A stretch of DNA of 64,000 bases from JANJTY01 sp038257155 (GTDB lineage: Bacteria; Pseudomonadota; Gammaproteobacteria; Xanthomonadales; Xanthomonadaceae), in assembly GCA_038257155.1 (NCBI GenBank), contig JBBSJP010000023.1:1-64000 (forward strand), given 5' to 3'. The notes beneath the pieces were generated by a model, which searched no databases, was not told the origin of the DNA, and worked only from the letters and a program-made list of their open reading frames with translations. The stretch's first letter is position 1. Each line of letters begins with the position of its first letter. This document shows, piece by piece, positions 42,536 to 51,857 of this stretch. A program made the position numbers and the translations under genes.

Positions 42536-44320
42536 ATGATCGAAGCTTCGTCCCCAGTGGCGCGGGATCTTTGTCTGATCGGCACCTGGCGCAACGTGGA
42601 CGAAGGGGGAATCGCTCACGTCAGGTCGGCGATCGAGCGCACGGGTGCATGGGCGAGTTGGTGGAGCTTTCCCATCCGTGACGAGTTCGCCGAACGCTTG
42701 CAGGCACCGTTTTGGCTTTACCTCAATGCCGGCAGCGCCACAATCGTCTGTCGAATGCGGGTCGAGGAAGTACGGACAACCGCTGATGTCGAGGGGATGG
42801 AGTCGCCATGGCCTCAGCATACGGACGAAGAGCAGCTGGAAAAGCGGCGCGCTGGGGAAAAGAAGTCCAGGGTCTTTCGTACATGGTTTCGCGTGACCGC
42901 CATCGAGCGGCTCGACCGTCCGCTGAAGCTTTCCGACTTCGAGCCAGCGGAGGGGACGACGGAGTCCGCGCTGTTGAACCAGAGTGCGTTCGGGTACGCC
43001 TATCTCAGAACTGGCCCGCAAGATCGTCAGCCGAAGCTGAAAGCTGCTACCAACCTGATCCTCTACGGCCCACCAGGCACCGGCAAAACCTTCAGCGTGA
43101 TCGAGCGCGCCCTGCGATTGATCGAACCGAGCGCCCACTACGCGAGCCGAGACGCGATGCAGCGGCGATTCCGCGAGTTGCAGAACGAAGGGCGGATCCT
43201 GTCGGTGGCCTTCCACCCGAACTACACCTATGAGGAATTTGTCGAGGGGCTGCGCCCGGTGCGCTCCGCCGAGCAGGACACTGGCGTCGGTTTCGATGTC
43301 GTGCCCGGGCCGTTGCGACTGATCGCCGCCAAGGCGTCGATGGAATCGGAACACATTGACCGGCACATCGAGTTGCTCAAGCAGAAGTGCTCCGATGTGG
43401 ACGGTGCACCGGTTGCGATGCGGACGACAACCGGCAAGGCCTTCAGCCTGAGTTACCGAGGCGGACGAACTTTCCGGGTGCGCCCCGTCAACCTGGATCC
43501 GGCAGCGCCGGACTATCCGGTCAGCATCGATGCGATCCGTCGGGTCCACGGCGGCGCAGACTACCGCAGCGAGTACAACCCCTCGTACATACGCGGCGTA
43601 CTCGACTACCTCTACGCCAATGGACTTTCACGCACGGCCAGCGGCGCCGCCTTCCAGCCCTGCGTGCTGATCATCGACGAGATCAACCGCGGCAACCTCG
43701 CCAAGATCTTCGGTGAGTTGATCACGCTATTGGAACCAGACAAGCGCCTGGGCGCGCCTGAAGCCCTGCGGCTGCGCCTTCCTTACTCCGGCGATCTGTT
43801 CGGACTGCCCACATCCGTATCCGTGCTCGCCACGATGAACACGGCCGATCGCTCGATCGCCTTGCTCGACATAGCCTTGCGGCGACGCTTCCGCTTCGAA
43901 GAGATTGCTCCACAAGCCGGTCTGCTCGGCGTCGTGGACTCCGTCGACCTTCGGCGCCTGCTCGAAGTCATCAATGATCGGCTAGAGTTCCAGCTCGATC
44001 GCGACCACCGGATAGGGCATGCCTACTTCATGCAGGTTCGCAACCTGGATGCCCTGGTCGAGTGCTTCCGTTTCCAGATCATCCCGCTGCTGCAGGAGTA
44101 CTTCTTCGACGACTGGAGCAGGGTACACATGGTCCTGTCGACGCAGGAAGGTAGTTCACCCTTCATCCGCGACAGGCTGGCGTACGGCGAGCGGCTGTTT
44201 CCAGGCTTCAAGGCCGACCTGACGCAACCGGAGCGAACCGTGTACGAAGTGACTCCGGCCGAAGCGTGGGACGCGGCGGCCTTCCGCGGCATCTACGAGC
44301 AGGTCGTCCCGGGTCCCTGA
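42536..44320 (+). CDS. mcrB: McrB-type AAA+ GTPase of a modification-dependent restriction system
   Basis: The 594-residue protein has an N-terminal domain (about 10-140) with EVE/PUA-like features (WASWWSFPIRDEF, APFWLYLNAG) that probably reads modified bases. A AAA+ motor follows with Walker A GPPGTGKT at 178-185, Walker B VLIIDEINRGNLAKIFGEL, and the McrB hallmark ATMNTADRS with LDIALRRRF (sensor/arginine finger). McrB assembles as a GTP-hydrolysing hexamer that recognises methylated DNA and moves McrC. AAGGGG precedes the ATG. It overlaps mcrC by one base. Confidence 0.9.
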   Translation: MIEASSPVARDLCLIGTWRNVDEGGIAHVRSAIERTGAWASWWSFPIRDEFAERLQAPFWLYLNAGSATIVCRMRVEEVRTTADVEGMESPWPQHTDEEQLEKRRAGEKKSRVFRTWFRVTAIERLDRPLKLSDFEPAEGTTESALLNQSAFGYAYLRTGPQDRQPKLKAATNLILYGPPGTGKTFSVIERALRLIEPSAHYASRDAMQRRFRELQNEGRILSVAFHPNYTYEEFVEGLRPVRSAEQDTGVGFDVVPGPLRLIAAKASMESEHIDRHIELLKQKCSDVDGAPVAMRTTTGKAFSLSYRGGRTFRVRPVNLDPAAPDYPVSIDAIRRVHGGADYRSEYNPSYIRGVLDYLYANGLSRTASGAAFQPCVLIIDEINRGNLAKIFGELITLLEPDKRLGAPEALRLRLPYSGDLFGLPTSVSVLATMNTADRSIALLDIALRRRFRFEEIAPQAGLLGVVDSVDLRRLLEVINDRLEFQLDRDHRIGHAYFMQVRNLDALVECFRFQIIPLLQEYFFDDWSRVHMVLSTQEGSSPFIRDRLAYGERLFPGFKADLTQPERTVYEVTPAEAWDAAAFRGIYEQVVPGP

Positions 44321-45603
44321 TGGCAGGACTGCCTGTCCTCAGTGCTTTCGAGCACGAACGGATCCGCGTGTCGGACCAGCCCACCGTTGGCGCGCTCAGT
44401 TCCGCCGAGGTCGCGCGGCTGGAACGCATCGCCGAGCGGCGCCCAGGATTCTTCACGCGCCAGCACCACAGCGTGAAGCTCGCGCAGCATGTCGGCCTGG
44501 TTGACGTCGGCGGTCGCGTCCTTGAAGTATTGCCCAAGACGGGAAAGGAACAGAGCGCGGACGACTGTCGCGGCACGCTGCTGAACCTCTTGCACCACGC
44601 AGCCGTGCTACCGACCGCGCTCGACCAAGGCGTTGGCCAATCGCATGAAAGGCGCCATCTGCTCGACGTTTTCATCAGCGCATTTCTCGACGCGGTGGCG
44701 ACCATCGCGCGTGCCGGGCTGCTGCGCGACTACGTTTCGCACGAGGACGATCTCCCCATGGTCCGCGGCCGGATCAGCCTGGGGCGCCAGGCAACGGCCC
44801 TCGGAATGAGGCCAGACCGCATAGCCTGCCGTTTCGACGAACTGACCGTCGACAATCAATGGAATCGGGTCCTGAAGGGCGCGATGGAAGCCGTCAGGCC
44901 GCACATCCGCTCGCAGGAGCTGATGCGCCGCTGGACCGAGCTTGCCGGCATCTTCGACGAGGTGGCCAGAGTCGAGGTTTGCAGCGCCGACTGCGATTCA
45001 CTACCCGCCAGCCGCAGGACGGCCCGCTACGGCGTGGCCATGCAATGGGCGAGTTGGATCTTGTCGCTCTGCAGTCCCAGCCTCCACGCTGGCGAGCGCG
45101 AAGCGCCGAGCCTGCTGTTCGACATGAATGCCCTATTTGAAACAGCGGTCGCAAAACACTGGGCCCGACGCTCCCGAGGAAGCGCGGGGCTGCGCGTACA
45201 TCTGCAACACAGCGGACACAAGCTCGCAGTGCTACGCGGTTCCGCTGTTCGCAGCGTCGGACTGCGTCCGGACCTCGTGGTCATGCAGGCCAATGACGCC
45301 CGGCTGATTGGCGACGTCAAGTGGAAGCGCCTGGAGGTTGACCGGTCTGGATTCCTGGAGCCGAAACGGGAGGACGTGTTCCAGATCTTCGCCTACGCGG
45401 CGGCGTACCAATGTTGTTCACTGGCGCTGATCTACCCGTGGCATCGAGGATTGGAGGAGTCACGGGAAACGGTGATGGAACTGCCTTCGCTTCCCACGGG
45501 AAGACCGTTGCTTCACATCATTTGCGTGGATCCGGTCAGTCGGCGGCTCGACACGCTTCGTGGAACGGGCGTGGTTGGTGAGGTTTTGGGGTTCGCTGCG
45601 TAG
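44320..45603 (+). CDS. mcrC: McrC-type nuclease subunit
   Basis: The 427-residue protein has an N-terminal domain that contacts McrB (FTRQHHSVKLAQHVGLVDVG), a helical middle, and a C-terminal PD-(D/E)xK nuclease with LRPDLVV (D318) and IGDVKWKRL (D332, K334), followed by the QIFAYA helix. It cuts DNA when driven by McrB. The start ATG shares its A with the mcrB TGA. All catalytic residues are present, so the pair looks functional and should restrict phages with modified cytosines or other marked bases. Confidence 0.9.
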   Translation: MAGLPVLSAFEHERIRVSDQPTVGALSSAEVARLERIAERRPGFFTRQHHSVKLAQHVGLVDVGGRVLEVLPKTGKEQSADDCRGTLLNLLHHAAVLPTALDQGVGQSHERRHLLDVFISAFLDAVATIARAGLLRDYVSHEDDLPMVRGRISLGRQATALGMRPDRIACRFDELTVDNQWNRVLKGAMEAVRPHIRSQELMRRWTELAGIFDEVARVEVCSADCDSLPASRRTARYGVAMQWASWILSLCSPSLHAGEREAPSLLFDMNALFETAVAKHWARRSRGSAGLRVHLQHSGHKLAVLRGSAVRSVGLRPDLVVMQANDARLIGDVKWKRLEVDRSGFLEPKREDVFQIFAYAAAYQCCSLALIYPWHRGLEESRETVMELPSLPTGRPLLHIICVDPVSRRLDTLRGTGVVGEVLGFAA

Positions 45604-45893
45604 TGCTACTCAAGGACAGCTCGTACAACGCTTGCAATCAAACACGCCAAGGAGAGTTGGCGACTGACCCCATCGATTTCTGTTGTCTTCGCAGTGAGAT
45701 CTCCATTACAACGGCACTGGCGGCGCGCGTTCGGAACATACAAAAATTCGCGGAAAACGTAACTTCGGGCCTTGCTTAGGCGGAAGGGCCACATCGAAAG
45801 GACCCTGTGGGCTTGATCGGCAGCCAGACAAGGGTATCGATGCGCAGCTGACGTTGATATAGTGTTTGAAGACCGTTCCTATTGGACTGCTTG
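45604..45893. other. Intergenic gap between mcrC and the methyltransferase gene
   Basis: 290 bases with no supported gene. Base composition is lower in GC than the flanks. It probably contains the methyltransferase promoter, but I cannot point to convincing -35/-10 boxes. Confidence 0.5.
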
Positions 45894-47702
45894 ATGTCGC
45901 ACACGCTTGCTCCTGCCCGTCCACGTGTGCCGAGCATCGGAGACCCACGCCCCCAAGGCAATCGGGCCGAGCAGAAGCAGTTGGGGGCGTTTTACACGCC
46001 TACGGCTCTGAGCGACATGCTGGTGAACTGGGCCTTACGGCACGCAGACGATACAGTTCTGGAGCCAGGCTTCGGCGGTTGTGGCTTCATCGACTCGGCA
46101 CTGCGGCGGCTGCGGCATTTAGGTTGCCCAGCACCCGCCGAGCAAGTGTTCGGTTGTGACATCGATCAGCACGCATTTGATGTCTTGCGGACTACGCTGC
46201 CCGCCACTGTGGTTGAACGTCACTTCCCGGAAAGCGATTTTCTCGACTGTTCGCCTCTTCAGACTTGGCCCGAGCGATTCTCAGCCGCGGTCGGAAACCC
46301 GCCCTATGTTTCATTCCAATCTTTGGGCGGGGATTGTCGCACACGCTATCAGGAGGTAATGCGGAAGTCCGGGTTCAATGCCCTGCCAGCCCGCGCGAGT
46401 TTGTGGGCGTATTTCGTGCTCCATGCTGCCTCATTTCTCCAGCCGGGCGGACGGGCGGCCTGGGTCTTGCCGGGAAGCCTGCTTCAAGCCAACTACGCGC
46501 AGGTGGTGCGTGCTCATCTTCAGCGTCGCTTCCAGCGTATTCTGGTTGCTCGGGTGCATGAGCGCCTCTTCCTAAACGTCGGCGCAGATGAAGAGACTGT
46601 TGTGCTACTCGCGGAGGGCTATCGCCAAGACGCCACTGAGCAGGGTCAACCTTGCGTTATCGACGTCAACACGTTGCCTGGGCTTCAGGAAGCCATCGCC
46701 GCATGGGAAAGCGCGCCTAGTCTAGTTCCAGAAGTTGATACGCACATCGTTACGGAGAGCCGGCCATGGCAGCGTAGACTTCCACGAGGACGCATCGAAG
46801 TCCCATCTAGAACAGTTGGCGAAACAGTTAGAATTAGAATAGGGCTGGTCACCGGGGACAATCGCTTTTTCGTGTTGTCAACAGAAGAAGCGAAAGCACG
46901 AGGGTTACCTCTTAAGTCTCTGCGCGCTATTCTGAGCAAGTTTTCGATGATTTCTGGAGCTACGCTAACTTCAGACGATATGGATCGAGCAGCCGAAACC
47001 GGCGAACGAGCTTGGTTAGTATCAACACCCAAACTGCCCTGTCGCTCGACGCGGGTAACTAGATATTTGCAGTCCTATTGCTCTGAGAAACTATCCAGAG
47101 TTAGCACGTTCCGCAAGCGTTCCGTCTGGCACGCAATCGAGGATGGGCGGCCCCCAGATGCATTCTGGCCAGTGATGCGCGACGAGGGGCCGGCGCTGGT
47201 CTTGAACAACGCCGGCGTCAACTGTACCAACACAATTCACCGTGCATATCGACGCCCGGAAGCGTCGCAAGAAGATCTTTTACTGACCGTCCTAGGTGTG
47301 GCGTCGACCTATGGGCAGCTATCTGCCGAGATGAAGGGGCGCCACTACGGTTCGGGAGTTCTAAAACACGAGCCCCGAGAAGCCGAGTCGATTCGGGTTC
47401 CATGGGTGTTGAACGCAGAAATGCCCGCACTGCTTATAGCTGTTGCTGAGCTTGACGCCCGTCTCCGAGATGGCCAACGGACGGACGCCCGCAGGACAGC
47501 CGATGAGTTCTTTCGACAGCATGACCCGAACTACTCCATAAACTACATTCGCCGGCTGGATTCCATGCTTTGCGAATTTCGTCACCAACGTGTGCCGATG
47601 ACGCGTCGCTCTAACCTCGCCAAGAATCAGCCCAAACAGACCCCAGGAAGGTACCCTGGGACACCACTAGGCTCTGCTGAAGCTTCGCGTGATAATGCGT
47701 GA
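45894..47702 (+). CDS. Eco57I-like N6-adenine DNA methyltransferase
   Basis: The 602-residue protein from ATG 45894 shows the gamma-class order: motif X GAFYTPTALSDMLVNWAL, motif I LEPGFGGCGF (57-66), motif II FGCDIDQHAF and motif IV AVGNPPYVSF (NPPY 135-138). A long C-terminal half (about 290-600) follows with TaqI/Eco57I-like target recognition character. No nuclease motif is obvious within it. It should methylate adenine and mark self DNA. Its 3' end overlaps, on the opposite strand, the last 92 bases of the unknown gene of the facing operon, which ties the two transcription units together. Confidence 0.85.
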   Translation: MSHTLAPARPRVPSIGDPRPQGNRAEQKQLGAFYTPTALSDMLVNWALRHADDTVLEPGFGGCGFIDSALRRLRHLGCPAPAEQVFGCDIDQHAFDVLRTTLPATVVERHFPESDFLDCSPLQTWPERFSAAVGNPPYVSFQSLGGDCRTRYQEVMRKSGFNALPARASLWAYFVLHAASFLQPGGRAAWVLPGSLLQANYAQVVRAHLQRRFQRILVARVHERLFLNVGADEETVVLLAEGYRQDATEQGQPCVIDVNTLPGLQEAIAAWESAPSLVPEVDTHIVTESRPWQRRLPRGRIEVPSRTVGETVRIRIGLVTGDNRFFVLSTEEAKARGLPLKSLRAILSKFSMISGATLTSDDMDRAAETGERAWLVSTPKLPCRSTRVTRYLQSYCSEKLSRVSTFRKRSVWHAIEDGRPPDAFWPVMRDEGPALVLNNAGVNCTNTIHRAYRRPEASQEDLLLTVLGVASTYGQLSAEMKGRHYGSGVLKHEPREAESIRVPWVLNAEMPALLIAVAELDARLRDGQRTDARRTADEFFRQHDPNYSINYIRRLDSMLCEFRHQRVPMTRRSNLAKNQPKQTPGRYPGTPLGSAEASRDNA

Positions 47703-48297
47703 AGTACAGAGTTTGTGCCACGCGGATTTGGCGGCACCATTCGATGTCGTCTCGCAGGTCGAGCCATTTTTCCTCAAAAAAGTTGGCGGTTACGACCTCG
47801 AGCAGCAACACCAAGTCCATTGGAGGATGGCTCCATCGGGGGATCGACAGTCGGGCGTCGCGTGTCCGATCTTGATGTACGTGGCCCCCGTACTGTAGGT
47901 GGAAGCGCGGCCCCGGTTGGACCGAGGTATCGTCGCAGTTGGCTTGATCGAAGTGCCACCGCACGGTGCGATCTACAGCGTAGGCGTAGCGCAGTTCGAG
48001 CGACACATCTAGACGCCGAACGGGTGGGGCCCCTTCCGCCCCGGGGTTTACGTCGATTCCAGCCACCGACACTACGGGCGAGTACACGTCCCCATGATTA
48101 TCCGTCAACCTCTGAAAGACGAATCCATTCGTCCGGTCAACTGTGTAGCGCCATTCGCGCGCACGGCCTAGCGAACGCAGTTGAGCAAGCAAGCGTTCAC
48201 GGGCGCCGTAGCTCTCGGCATCCAGTATGTTGGCCTGCAATAGTTTGTCGACAACCACGCCAATGGCGGTGGCCATCTCGCGTGCTTCAGGAATCAT
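47611..48297 (-). CDS. Unknown 228-residue protein, third gene of the GHKL/receiver operon
   Basis: It starts at ATG 48297, overlapping the stop of the receiver-protein gene (ATGA). The N-terminal part is helical (AREMATAIGVVVDKLLQAN), then a beta-rich middle (GFVFQRLTDNHGDVYSPVV, LDVSLELRYAYAVDRTVRWH) and a conserved-looking RFHLQYGGHVHQ and SHPPMDLVLLLEVVTANFF. I do not recognise the family. It is the likely effector or specificity component because the other two operon members look regulatory. The final 92 bases overlap the convergent methyltransferase gene. Confidence 0.7.
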   Translation of the reverse strand: MIPEAREMATAIGVVVDKLLQANILDAESYGARERLLAQLRSLGRAREWRYTVDRTNGFVFQRLTDNHGDVYSPVVSVAGIDVNPGAEGAPPVRRLDVSLELRYAYAVDRTVRWHFDQANCDDTSVQPGPRFHLQYGGHVHQDRTRDARLSIPRWSHPPMDLVLLLEVVTANFFEEKWLDLRDDIEWCRQIRVAQTLYFTHYHAKLQQSLVVSQGTFLGSVWADSWRG

Positions 48298-49424
48298 CCA
48301 GTGTTCCGCGCCAGCCGGCCTTCGCGTACGTCGCGCATCACGCGCTCGTCCAGTGCGTCGATTTCCCAAGTCCGTCCGCGTCGAAGGTGCCGATCATTCT
48401 GCAGGCAGTCGAAGCACACACGGCGTCGCTCAGCCAAGACGCCATTACCCACATCGAGTACTGCAACCGAATGTGCCACGTGAGTTGGATGCGCACACAC
48501 GGCGCAGGCATGAGTGAATCGTTCCTGCGCACTTCCCGACCAGGTTGAATGGGCCGCTTCAAACGGATGGTTCAATGCTTCACTCAGCTTGATCGCCCGC
48601 TGCTCGGCCGTGAACCTTGAAGCTGTTCCCCCGAGCCACGTCTCGAGCAGATCGTCAACTGCTGTGCGCCACCATCTGGGCCGAAACGAAGCGAATACAC
48701 CAGTGTATTCGGCTCCACCGGTCCGCAGCGCGTCGCACAGTCTTGCGCGCGCGGGAGAGTCTGACCTAATGCCGGCACGAGCGAGCACGTTGGGTTCATC
48801 GAGCAACAGGGCATTGCGCCCGATCAACTTTTTGAGGAGGAACTGCGCCATCACGTGTGGGACCTGCGCTGCGCGTAGCTGCGATTGCACGTCCTGATGG
48901 TCGACGAAACTGTGCTGAGAAGCGGTAAGACCTAAGAGGTCTAGCTGGCGGGCTTCATACTGACGGTCGACAGCGATCAAGTCTATGTAGCCTTGGGCGA
49001 GACCAACCAACCTACGTCGAATTTCTTCAATGTTCTTCTGACCATCCTTTGTAATGATGTCGTCGAAGAGGTCATGCGCCGTCTGGTCAGGACGATAGAA
49101 GTCACGTAGCTTGTCTTCCGCAGAATGCAAGACAATTGGGCAATCGTGCATCGGGTGCTCGGTGGCCAGATCTCGCAACTGTTGCGTAAGAGCCGATGCC
49201 TTGTATCGCCGAGTCTGCCCCTGCTCGTCGGCTACCTGATCCAAGCGGTAATCCATGACCAGAATCGCGGGCTGTTGGTTGAACAGTTGTTGAGCAAACT
49301 CTTCAAGGTCGGCCGGCAATCTGAAGCTGAGCTGCAGCGCAGACGAGGAGAACAGCGCTGCGCTCGCCGCGGCGCTGTCGTCGTCGTCGATCAAAAATCC
49401 TAGCAACGGCGCAGCGGCATTCAT
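48294..49424 (-). CDS. Receiver-domain protein with zinc-ribbon C-terminus
   Basis: The 376-residue protein begins with a receiver domain holding every key residue: acidic cluster D13-D16, phospho-acceptor D58 in LVMDYRLD, S101 in IVLHSAED and K126 in IITKDG. Residues 150-300 form a helical domain of unknown type. The end has a CxxC...CxxC pair (C307, C310, C337, C340: CAVCAHP and VCFDCLQN) that should bind zinc. Start and stop both overlap neighbours by four bases. It is a non-classical response regulator whose output is not a standard DNA-binding domain; it probably controls or is the effector of the system. Confidence 0.82.
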   Translation of the reverse strand: MNAAAPLLGFLIDDDDSAAASAALFSSSALQLSFRLPADLEEFAQQLFNQQPAILVMDYRLDQVADEQGQTRRYKASALTQQLRDLATEHPMHDCPIVLHSAEDKLRDFYRPDQTAHDLFDDIITKDGQKNIEEIRRRLVGLAQGYIDLIAVDRQYEARQLDLLGLTASQHSFVDHQDVQSQLRAAQVPHVMAQFLLKKLIGRNALLLDEPNVLARAGIRSDSPARARLCDALRTGGAEYTGVFASFRPRWWRTAVDDLLETWLGGTASRFTAEQRAIKLSEALNHPFEAAHSTWSGSAQERFTHACAVCAHPTHVAHSVAVLDVGNGVLAERRRVCFDCLQNDRHLRRGRTWEIDALDERVMRDVREGRLARNTG

Positions 49425-51718
49425 AGAGTGTGCCTCTCAGAATCGAAGGCGAGTAAGCGAAACTCGATCGCCGTCTTCATTCCGTCGGGTGGGGGCTCAA
49501 TGACCCGGACACTGCCGCCGTAATTCGCCGCTATGTCAGCGACGATCTTGAGACCTAAGCCCGCGCCCCCGGGCGTGTCTTCGTCCTCCTCTCCGCCAGT
49601 CGTGGTAAAGAAGGCATCGAAGATACGATTTCGGATCGACGCGTCAATTCCTGTCCCGTTGTCGCAAACTGTTAACACGATGAAGTTACGCTCCTGTCCG
49701 GCGAGGATACGGATCTCGCCTTGCACGGGTTGCCCCCGCTTGATGGCCTTCAATGCGTTTGTTGTCAGATTGAAAAGCACCGAATCCAACTCGCTTCTAT
49801 GGATTGGGCATGTCCGCAAGGGAGGTGGGCCGACCTGGAGCTCAAGCCGCACGCCCACGCCCTCCAAGTATGGTCCAAGCCTCTCGTGGAATTCCTCGAG
49901 CACGCCTGTAGTAGAGACTGGTGCAAGCTTGCGACTCCCAGCGTAGGAGGTCAGGCCACCCAAGTAGTCCCCAAGCACAATCACACGGCGCACACCGGAA
50001 TCAATCTGTTGAAGTAATGGTTCGAGGTCCGGCGATTGTTCAAGCCACTGCAACGTTCGAATTTGCTCCAGAAACAATCGGGTGGAGTCGTCAGCAAACG
50101 ACGACGCCGCTCGCACTTCGTGCGCGAAGACGGAGATGGACAGCCCAAGTGAGGCCAATACTCGCAACATAGCCTCATATTTTATTGATTCTTCTCGCTC
50201 GCGTCTGGATGCATCCTCAAACGCGGACACAGCGCCTATAATTTCGCGTCGTGCAGCTTCCGCGTCGCGTTCGGACGCGGCGTCACTTAGGCGACTCAGC
50301 AGACTGCCGACGCGCTCTGCCACGCTGTCGGTAGGTCGCTTCCGCGGTTCGCTGGCACGAGTCTTACGATCTCGAGCCCAACCAACGCGCAGCACGCCCC
50401 AGCGTAAGCAGGCGCGGGCGAAAGTGACGAGACTCTGATAAGCATCGTTCTCAATTAAGCCCTCGCGACTGGCAGTTTCTTCCAGGCGACCATGAGCCTC
50501 CGAGGTGATGTATACCCGACCGAGAAAGTTCGAGTTGTTGGCGGGAACGAGAATGTTGCGTCGCGCCGAGTCTCGGGCAAGACGCAACCAGTCATCATTG
50601 GGGTCGCCGTAGGGTGGCACTCGAAATCCGTTGCGATAGAGCCGGATACCGCCGATGGCATGAGCGATATCCAGCCCGGCTTGGACCTTCATGCCGGACA
50701 TTAAGTCCGACGAAAAAATGAAATAGTCTGCCTCCATGCGTGCGCCTGCCAACTCAGGGAATTGCGCTTCCTCATGTGTGTGCTCTTCATGAAGGTTGAG
50801 TTTGACCGAATGCAAAGTGAATCTTGCGCGCCCATCAGCGTCAACTTCCCCAGAAATCTGTGCCGCGGCAGATTTGACGAACTCGCTTTCTAAATCGAAG
50901 AATGTGTTCGGGTAGTCAGCGCGTTCAAGTTCCAACAGAGCTTCGAAGCCCGGGTCGGCCGGCGGGCCTTCGGGCTGCGTTACATCGCCCAGTGGCCTGT
51001 CACGCAGTGGGGACTGCAGGAGTTGGACGCTTCGCCAAGCCTCGGCCAATGCCTTCTGATCCCAGGTGTCACGCAGGTCGAGGATCTCTAAGGTCGTGCC
51101 TTCTTCTTGCGGATTCTTTTCGATCGATTCAATGCGGTTACGCACCTGAGTGATATCAGCGCCCCTTTGGAAATCAGCGTCCCAATCGAAGCGAACTCTC
51201 CATCCGACGCGAGAGCCTTGCTGCCCCGTGGTGAGAACAAGAATCCTGCCCAAACGGTGCGCGGCGAAGCGTCCGATGCCCTTTTTGCCAGCCCGCATTC
51301 GATTAAAGCGAGTGGATCGCGGACGTCTCGTCTTCTCTGGTGTGGATAGGCGCATCCAGGCTCGACGGAGATCCTCCTCACTCATGCCTACCCCGTCATC
51401 CTGCACAATGATCGAGCTGGCTGCAGGTGATTCAGCTTGCAGCACTTTGACTGTCACCACCGTGGCGTCAGCGTCGTACGCGTTCTTGACCAACTCGCCA
51501 AGTGCGGTACCTTGCTTGCCGACTAGTTCGAACCCGAGACGCTCAACATGAGATGCATCTACCGAGAAGCGAACGAAATCTGGGGCAGTGTCGGCAAGTT
51601 GGCCAGCCAAGGAGAGAACATGCATGTGATCGACGTTCTCATGACGCAAGGCCTCGGCTAGCGCCTTCTTCAAGTCTGTGGGCGGCGTTGGGCGTTCGCT
51701 ATCGGACAGAAATGACAT
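49421..51718 (-). CDS. Dual-GHKL protein: MORC/HSP90-like ATPase fused to a histidine-kinase core
   Basis: The 765-residue protein holds two GHKL ATPase modules. The first (about 60-240) is MutL/HSP90/MORC-like: GELVKNAYDAD (75-84), QDDGVGM (106-112) and GKKGIGRFA (144-152). After a middle domain (240-440) comes a helical segment (500-590) with an H-box-like SVFAHEVRA (H533), then a histidine-kinase ATPase: FNLTTNALKAI, VCDNGTGID, FDAFFTTT and GGAGLGLKIV. It therefore combines a DNA- or conformational-clamp type ATPase with a phospho-donor to the receiver protein encoded next. ATG 51718 is preferred over a TTG at 51745. Confidence 0.85.
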   Translation of the reverse strand: MSFLSDSERPTPPTDLKKALAEALRHENVDHMHVLSLAGQLADTAPDFVRFSVDASHVERLGFELVGKQGTALGELVKNAYDADATVVTVKVLQAESPAASSIIVQDDGVGMSEEDLRRAWMRLSTPEKTRRPRSTRFNRMRAGKKGIGRFAAHRLGRILVLTTGQQGSRVGWRVRFDWDADFQRGADITQVRNRIESIEKNPQEEGTTLEILDLRDTWDQKALAEAWRSVQLLQSPLRDRPLGDVTQPEGPPADPGFEALLELERADYPNTFFDLESEFVKSAAAQISGEVDADGRARFTLHSVKLNLHEEHTHEEAQFPELAGARMEADYFIFSSDLMSGMKVQAGLDIAHAIGGIRLYRNGFRVPPYGDPNDDWLRLARDSARRNILVPANNSNFLGRVYITSEAHGRLEETASREGLIENDAYQSLVTFARACLRWGVLRVGWARDRKTRASEPRKRPTDSVAERVGSLLSRLSDAASERDAEAARREIIGAVSAFEDASRREREESIKYEAMLRVLASLGLSISVFAHEVRAASSFADDSTRLFLEQIRTLQWLEQSPDLEPLLQQIDSGVRRVIVLGDYLGGLTSYAGSRKLAPVSTTGVLEEFHERLGPYLEGVGVRLELQVGPPPLRTCPIHRSELDSVLFNLTTNALKAIKRGQPVQGEIRILAGQERNFIVLTVCDNGTGIDASIRNRIFDAFFTTTGGEEDEDTPGGAGLGLKIVADIAANYGGSVRVIEPPPDGMKTAIEFRLLAFDSERHTL

Positions 51719-51857
51719 CGACAACCTCGTGGCTAAAGATCCCAAACAGGGCAGGGGCAGTCTTGAGGGATAACAGGGCTCAGGGTACCCTTTTCCGAGG
51801 CTTCATTGGGCTGAATGACCTGTGGTGCGGCGCTTCCGCGCTTGCTGATAGGCGGCC

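Noticed and set aside
42083..43549. 488-codon minus-strand frame across the mcrB 5' half
   Set aside because: It lies opposite the Walker A region of McrB and has no recognisable domain.
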